In this document: in pieces, positions 59,998 through 64,000 of the stretch
How positions within the stretch are numbered: position 1 is the stretch's first letter
How the letters are laid out: each line of letters begins with the position of its first letter
Assembly: GCF_002209355.2 (NCBI RefSeq)
Contig: NZ_CP106855.1
Location: 2,728,001 to 2,792,000 of the forward strand
Source of the DNA: Bdellovibrio sp. SKB1291214
Lineage (GTDB): Bacteria; Bdellovibrionota; Bdellovibrionia; Bdellovibrionales; Bdellovibrionaceae
Direction: 5' to 3'
Length of the DNA: 64,000 bases
Notes under the pieces: generated by a model
Database searches by the model: none
What the model saw: the letters and a program-made list of their open reading frames with translations, nothing else
What the model was told of the DNA's origin: nothing
Program-made: the position numbers and the translations under genes

Positions 59998-60982
59998 CGA
60001 AAGTCACAGAGCCGCTGATACCAGTTTGGTAAGCTGATACACGTCTTTCGAAGAAGTTGGCAAGTTCTTGCATATCTTGCAGCTCCATGAAGCCAAACGG
60101 ATTTTTCACGTTATAGCGAGGAGCAATGCTCAAGCTTTCAAGGCGTTGGTCTGCGCAGTACTCAAGATACTGACGCATATCTTTCGGAGAAAGACCCGCG
60201 ACACCCAATTGCAAAACGTCATTCGCAAATTCCATTTCGCATTCGATAGCATCTTCAAGCATTTGAACAACCATGTCTTCCATTTGAGAGTTGAAAAGAT
60301 CTGGTTCTTCTTGGCGAGCTATTTTGATAACTTCGATGGCAAATGCCATGTGCATAGATTCATCACGGAATACCCAGTTTGTGCCAGATGCAAGACCTTG
60401 CAACAAACCTTTGGAACGCAAGAAGTACACGTAAGCGAACGCTGCATAGAAGAACAAGCCTTCAACGCAAGTTGCAAAGCAGATCAAATTCATCAGGAAA
60501 CGACGACGATCTTCTTTCGTGTTCAATTGCTCCAGTTCGTTAATAGAGTCGATCCATTTAAAGCAGAAATCTGCTTTCTTTTTGATGGAAGGAATGTTGT
60601 CGATCGCAGCAAATGCTTCCGCGCGCTCATCTGGATTTGGGATATAGTTATCCAACAAAGTCAGATAAAACTGAACGTGCAAAGCCTCTTCGTAAAGTTG
60701 ACGAGACAAGTACATGCGACCCTCTGGAGAGTTCACGTGTTTGTACAAGTTCAACACAAGGTTGTTGCCAACGATAGAATCACCTGTCGCAAAGAATGCC
60801 ACCAAGCGAGAGATCAAATGTCTTTCTGCCGGAGTCATTTTTGAATGAAGGTCGACCAAGTCTGTAGAGAAATCGATTTCATCCACAGTCCAAGTGTTCT
60901 TGATACCGTTTTTGTACATTTCGTACATAGTTGGGTATTTCATTGGACGAAGAGTTAAATTAAAGCCTGGATCTAGAATCAT
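59984..60982 (-). CDS. nrdB: Ribonucleotide reductase class Ia, beta (R2) subunit
   Basis: 332 aa. The di-iron ligands are visible: Asp in 'FFATGDSIVGNN', Glu and His in 'LYEEALHVQFY', Glu in 'TCVEGLFFYAAF' and Glu/His in 'VFRDESMHMAFAIE'. The radical tyrosine is present four residues after the first His ('HVQFY'), so this is a tyrosyl-radical enzyme rather than class Ic. The C-terminal tail 'SVTFDEAF' is the part that docks on NrdA. It follows nrdA after 99 bp of hairpin-rich spacer. Confidence 0.95.
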   Translation of the reverse strand: MILDPGFNLTLRPMKYPTMYEMYKNGIKNTWTVDEIDFSTDLVDLHSKMTPAERHLISRLVAFFATGDSIVGNNLVLNLYKHVNSPEGRMYLSRQLYEEALHVQFYLTLLDNYIPNPDERAEAFAAIDNIPSIKKKADFCFKWIDSINELEQLNTKEDRRRFLMNLICFATCVEGLFFYAAFAYVYFLRSKGLLQGLASGTNWVFRDESMHMAFAIEVIKIARQEEPDLFNSQMEDMVVQMLEDAIECEMEFANDVLQLGVAGLSPKDMRQYLEYCADQRLESLSIAPRYNVKNPFGFMELQDMQELANFFERRVSAYQTGISGSVTFDEAF

Positions 60983-61012
60983 AAAAAGTCCCTAAAAGTT
61001 TTTCCGGCGATC

Positions 61013-61080
61013 GGCACCGGTGCCCTTTTTAGAGCTGAAAGCCCCCCTCGGACTTTCAGCTCTGCTTAGCTTTCGCTAAG
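61013..61080 (-). other. Hairpins in the nrdA-nrdB spacer
   Basis: Read on the minus strand right after the nrdA stop: CTTAGC-GAAA-GCTAAG (a stem capped by a GNRA-type tetraloop, 61080-61065), then AGAGCTGAAAG/CTTTCAGCTCT (11-bp stem with an 11-base loop, 61063-61031), then the palindrome GGCACCGGTGCC (61024-61013). None is followed by a T run in the direction of transcription, so these look like mRNA stability or processing elements rather than terminators. Confidence 0.7.
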
Positions 61081-61081
61081 A

Positions 61082-63505
61082 TTACTGACAAGCTTCGCAA
61101 GCCTCTGGATTTTCCAAAGAGCAAGCGATTACTTCTGAGTCTGTGTAAGTCTTTTTCGGAGCTGCTGCTTCCTGAGTCGCCGCTGGAGCTGCATCCATTG
61201 TGTTTGCAGCGCTAGTCGCCAAGCCCATTCCGTTATTAGAAGCTTTCACAGTTGTTTTTGCGATTTTCGTCGCTGGACGAGAGCGCAAGTAATAAGTCGT
61301 TTTCACACCCTGTTTCCATGCATACATGTACATAGAAGACACTTTTCCGATTGTCGGACTTTCCATGAACAAGTTCAAAGATTGAGCTTGGTCAATGTAA
61401 GCGCCACGAGCCGCAGCCATTTCGATCAAGGACTTCATTGGAACTTCCCAAACCGTGCGGTACAATTCTTTCAATTGAGGTGGGATCGCCGCGATTTCAT
61501 CAATGGAACCATCGTTCAATTTGATTTCGTTGCGAAGATCTTCAGTCCAAAGGCCCATCGCTTTAAGATCTTGTACCAAGTACTTATTGATCTGCATGAA
61601 TTCACCAGAAAGTGTTTCACGTTTGAACAAGTTAGATACTTGAGGCTCGATCGCTTCGTAGCAACCTACGATAGAAGCGATAGTTGCTGTTGGCGCAATC
61701 GCGATCAACAAAGAGTTACGCAAGCCGTGTTGTTTGATCTTCGCTTTTAAAGCATTGAAACGCTCTGGTTGGGAAGGTGTCACACCCCAAAGATCGTATT
61801 GCAACAAACCTTTAGCTGCACGAGTTTGTTCGTAAGCACCGTGAGGACCGTGTTTTTCAGCGAGTTCACAAGAAGTCAAAAGAGCGTTGTAGTAGATCTC
61901 TTCTTGAATTTTCGCTGACAATTCACGAGCCGCTTGAGAGTCAAAAGGCAACTTCAATAAGAAGAAGGCATCTTGAAGACCCATCACACCCAAACCAACT
62001 GGACGCCATTTGTGGTTAGAGTCCTTAGCTGTTTCAATAGGGTAGAAGTTGATATCTACCACGCGGTCCAAGTATTTCACTGCTGTGCGAACAGTTTTCG
62101 CCAGTTTTTCAAAGTTGAATTGGCCATTTTCGACATGACGACCCAAGTTGACAGAACCCAAGTTACAAACTGCTGTTTCAGAGTTTGAAGTGACTTCCAG
62201 GATTTCTGTGCACAAGTTGGAAAGATGGATCACATTACCAGCTTCACCAGTTTGGTTGGCTTTCATGTTGGAAGCATCTTTAAATGTCATCCAGCCGTTA
62301 CCAGTCTGCGCAAGAGTTTTCATCATGCGAGAGTAAAGGTCGCGAGCTTTGATTTGTTTAGAGTACAATTTAGCGGCTTCCGCTTTTTCGTAAGCTGCTT
62401 CGAACTCTGGACCATAAATGTCTACAAAGTGAGGAACTACGCGCGGGTCAAACAAAGACCACATACCGTCCGTTTCAACACGTTTCATGAACAAATCTGG
62501 AACCCAGTTCGCCAAGTTCAAATTATGAGTACGTTTTGCCTCGTCACCTGTGTTGTCGCGAAGTTCAAGGAATTCCTCGATATCAGCATGCCAAGTTTCC
62601 AAGTACACGCAGGCAGCACCTTTACGTTTACCACCTTGGTTTACAGCGGAAACAGATGAATCCATTGTTTTCAACCAAGGAATGATACCATTAGAGTGAC
62701 CATTTGTCCCTTTGATCAAGGAACCACGAGAGCGGATGCGAGAGTAGGCAACACCAATACCGCCTGCGAATTTAGAAAGCAAAGCGATGTCTGTGTACTT
62801 ATTATAGATCGCTTGCAAGTCATCTTGTGGAGAATCCAAAAGATAGCAAGAAGACATCTGAGGGCGCAAAGTACCAGAGTTGAACAATGTTGGCGTCGAA
62901 GCCATATAATCGTGAGAAGAGATCAAACGATAGAACTCGACAGCTTCCTCAACTGTTTGAGCCAAACCACAAGCCACACGCATAAAGAAGTATTGAGGTG
63001 TTTCAAACACCTGACGTGTTGTTGGATTTTTCAACAAATAGCGATCGTAAACAGTTCTCAAACCGAAATATTCAAAACGGTCTGTGCGGTAAGGCTCGAT
63101 AGCCGCGCAAAGAGCTGCTTTGTTGGCTTCAACGAAATTTTTAGTATCTTCGGACAGCAAACCCGCTTGGAAACCAAAGTTTACAGAGTCTGCGAAAGAT
63201 TGGATTTTTTGAGAGCGAACTTCTTCGTCTACATATGTGCTCAAAAGGCGAGCCGCAAGGCGGGAGTACTCAGGCTCTTCACCGATCAACAAGGAAGCAG
63301 TGGAGATACAAAGGTTGTCGAGCTCATTTGTCGTCGCACCATCATAGAGACCACTGATAGCTTTCGTAGCTACGCGAAGCGGGTCCACTTGAGTTAGACC
63401 TTGGCAATTACGAGTCACACGTTCAACGATCTTCGTGACGTCGACTGGTTCAAGAGTTCCGTCTCTTTTCTTAACTCTCATGATGTGAGCTGTTGTTTCC
63501 AACAT
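61082..63505 (-). CDS. nrdA: Ribonucleotide reductase class Ia, alpha (R1) subunit
   Basis: 807 aa. It has an N-terminal ATP-cone (about 8-98) for dATP feedback, then the ten-stranded barrel with the three active-site cysteines: 'MSSCYLLDSPQDD', 'LSNLCTEILEV' (with the Asn and Glu partners) and 'ETAVCNLGSVNLG'. The C-terminal redox pair is in 'EACEACQ' at the very end, and the radical-path tyrosines lie in 'SMYMYAWKQGVKTTYYLRSR'. ATG 63505 follows AGAGGGG at 9 bases; the frame back to 63583 has no ribosome site. It makes all deoxynucleotides with NrdB. Confidence 0.96.
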   Translation of the reverse strand: MLETTAHIMRVKKRDGTLEPVDVTKIVERVTRNCQGLTQVDPLRVATKAISGLYDGATTNELDNLCISTASLLIGEEPEYSRLAARLLSTYVDEEVRSQKIQSFADSVNFGFQAGLLSEDTKNFVEANKAALCAAIEPYRTDRFEYFGLRTVYDRYLLKNPTTRQVFETPQYFFMRVACGLAQTVEEAVEFYRLISSHDYMASTPTLFNSGTLRPQMSSCYLLDSPQDDLQAIYNKYTDIALLSKFAGGIGVAYSRIRSRGSLIKGTNGHSNGIIPWLKTMDSSVSAVNQGGKRKGAACVYLETWHADIEEFLELRDNTGDEAKRTHNLNLANWVPDLFMKRVETDGMWSLFDPRVVPHFVDIYGPEFEAAYEKAEAAKLYSKQIKARDLYSRMMKTLAQTGNGWMTFKDASNMKANQTGEAGNVIHLSNLCTEILEVTSNSETAVCNLGSVNLGRHVENGQFNFEKLAKTVRTAVKYLDRVVDINFYPIETAKDSNHKWRPVGLGVMGLQDAFFLLKLPFDSQAARELSAKIQEEIYYNALLTSCELAEKHGPHGAYEQTRAAKGLLQYDLWGVTPSQPERFNALKAKIKQHGLRNSLLIAIAPTATIASIVGCYEAIEPQVSNLFKRETLSGEFMQINKYLVQDLKAMGLWTEDLRNEIKLNDGSIDEIAAIPPQLKELYRTVWEVPMKSLIEMAAARGAYIDQAQSLNLFMESPTIGKVSSMYMYAWKQGVKTTYYLRSRPATKIAKTTVKASNNGMGLATSAANTMDAAPAATQEAAAPKKTYTDSEVIACSLENPEACEACQ

Positions 63506-64000
63506 GTTGCAAATCCCCTCTGCCCAGTTCCTTTTGGGCAAAAAAATCCCCGCTAAATTTTGCCCCTCGCAAAAAATAGTCATGGTTTAAATATATAAAT
63601 ATGTAGATTGGTTGAGACTGAGTGCTAATCCTTAGCTTTGAGTCGTTGAAACATAATGTTTGCCTTTCGGCTCCCATTTCATTTCACAAAAACGTCTACT
63701 ACCTCCCTGTGTTACCCCTATATCTAGGGGCTGGTCCCGGGTGCCTCGTCAATAAGGCGGGTGTCGATCTCAATTCAACTTTGTAATTCTTTCGGTGAAG
63801 TTGCAAGAGTATTTTTTCAAATAACGCCAACTTTTTTGTGACGTTGCTCATCATTTAAGCAGATTTATCGCGGGTGTTGACTCGTCTGTCCTGCGAAAAA
63901 AGAGTGCAACTAGGCACCGTTTCCCGAGTGGAAAAGTAACGGATAGCGGTAAATGCCCGATTCCTCGTTGATCGACCTGTTATTTACCTGTCGTCATCTT
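63506..64000 (-). promoter_or_regulatory. nrdA upstream region
   Basis: No credible gene in these 495 bp. It holds the ribosome site, an A/T-rich stretch at 63587-63604 that could include a promoter, and the NrdR-box-like palindrome at 63715-63730. A TTGACT element on the plus strand near 63878 may belong to a gene outside the window. Confidence 0.5.
63715..63730. promoter_or_regulatory. NrdR-box-like palindrome
   Basis: CCCCTATATCTAGGGG. The central ten bases match the published NrdR-box core (CwAtATaTwG) at nine positions and the outer bases are a perfect C/G inverted repeat. It lies about 210 bp before the nrdA ATG. NrdR usually binds two boxes about 31-32 bp apart centre to centre; I find no good second box at that spacing, so binding is probable but not sure. 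nrdR itself is not in the window. Confidence 0.6.

Noticed and set aside
63684-63758. Second NrdR box at the usual 31-32 bp spacing
   Set aside because: Sequences on both sides at that distance match the consensus poorly. GCCT...AGGC at 63743-63758 is palindromic at its ends only and lies 28 bp away.

Overview
The window looks like about 64 kb of chromosome from a Bdellovibrio-like predatory bacterium (Bdellovibrionota). This is inferred from recognisable proteins, not from a database search. The grounds are the secretome-heavy gene content, the cNMP-binding/EAL protein resembling the characterised Bdellovibrio protein Bd1971, the full housekeeping set with class Ia ribonucleotide reductase, and the dense gene packing with many start/stop overlaps. 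I saw no rRNA, tRNA, CRISPR array, integrase or transposase, but tRNA detection by eye is unreliable.

Layout. 0-3 kb: a GNAT acetyltransferase, a small secreted protein and a 507-aa protein of unknown function. 3-11 kb: one tight forward operon of cysteine desulfurase, mnmA, mtaB, rnc, era, der and an NSS-family sodium symporter, joining tRNA sulfuration to rRNA processing and ribosome-assembly GTPases. 11-12.5 kb: a reverse beta-barrel-like protein and a periplasmic glutathione peroxidase-like protein, then a 390-bp gene-free stretch full of hairpins. 12.9-18.9 kb: a forward operon of a Rossmann-type protein, purB, an LD-carboxypeptidase, a cytoplasmic serine beta-lactamase-fold hydrolase and mpl; the last three read as a muropeptide-recycling set, sensible for a cell that digests prey wall. 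18.9-29 kb: a TPR/winged-helix regulator, a chemoreceptor, mutS, glnD, a PilZ-like protein and an MFS transporter.

29-39 kb is the accessory part. A secreted APP1-type HAD phosphatase, a cysteine-cluster protein and sufE form one operon. A second, 5'-truncated copy of the 3' part of sufE lies 4.7 kb downstream. Between the two copies are a small secreted protein, a TPR/winged-helix regulator overlapping a large secreted trypsin-like protease, another secreted protein and a broken signal-peptide ORF. The two sufE copies differ almost only at synonymous sites, so they look like two independently maintained alleles brought together by transfer. Directly after the truncated copy is a Tat-exported protein built like a phage tailspike depolymerase.

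39-53 kb holds yebC, a DUF455 ferritin-like protein, an amino-acid-type solute-binding protein, a secreted clan-CD caspase/CHAT-like candidate protease, an rsuA/rluB-type pseudouridine synthase with queD and an SDR, a secreted papain-like protease, a zinc-knuckle small protein, a signal-peptide-bearing IucA/IucC-like protein, the cNMP/EAL phosphodiesterase with a peptide-binding protein, and an acyl-CoA dehydrogenase. 53-58.5 kb is a forward operon of an M50 site-2-type protease, scpA and scpB (both with long acidic extensions) and an HTTM membrane protein with its small partner. 58.5-64 kb: a lipoprotein, an orphan solute-binding protein, and nrdA-nrdB on the reverse strand with an NrdR-box-like palindrome upstream and a hairpin-rich spacer between the two genes.
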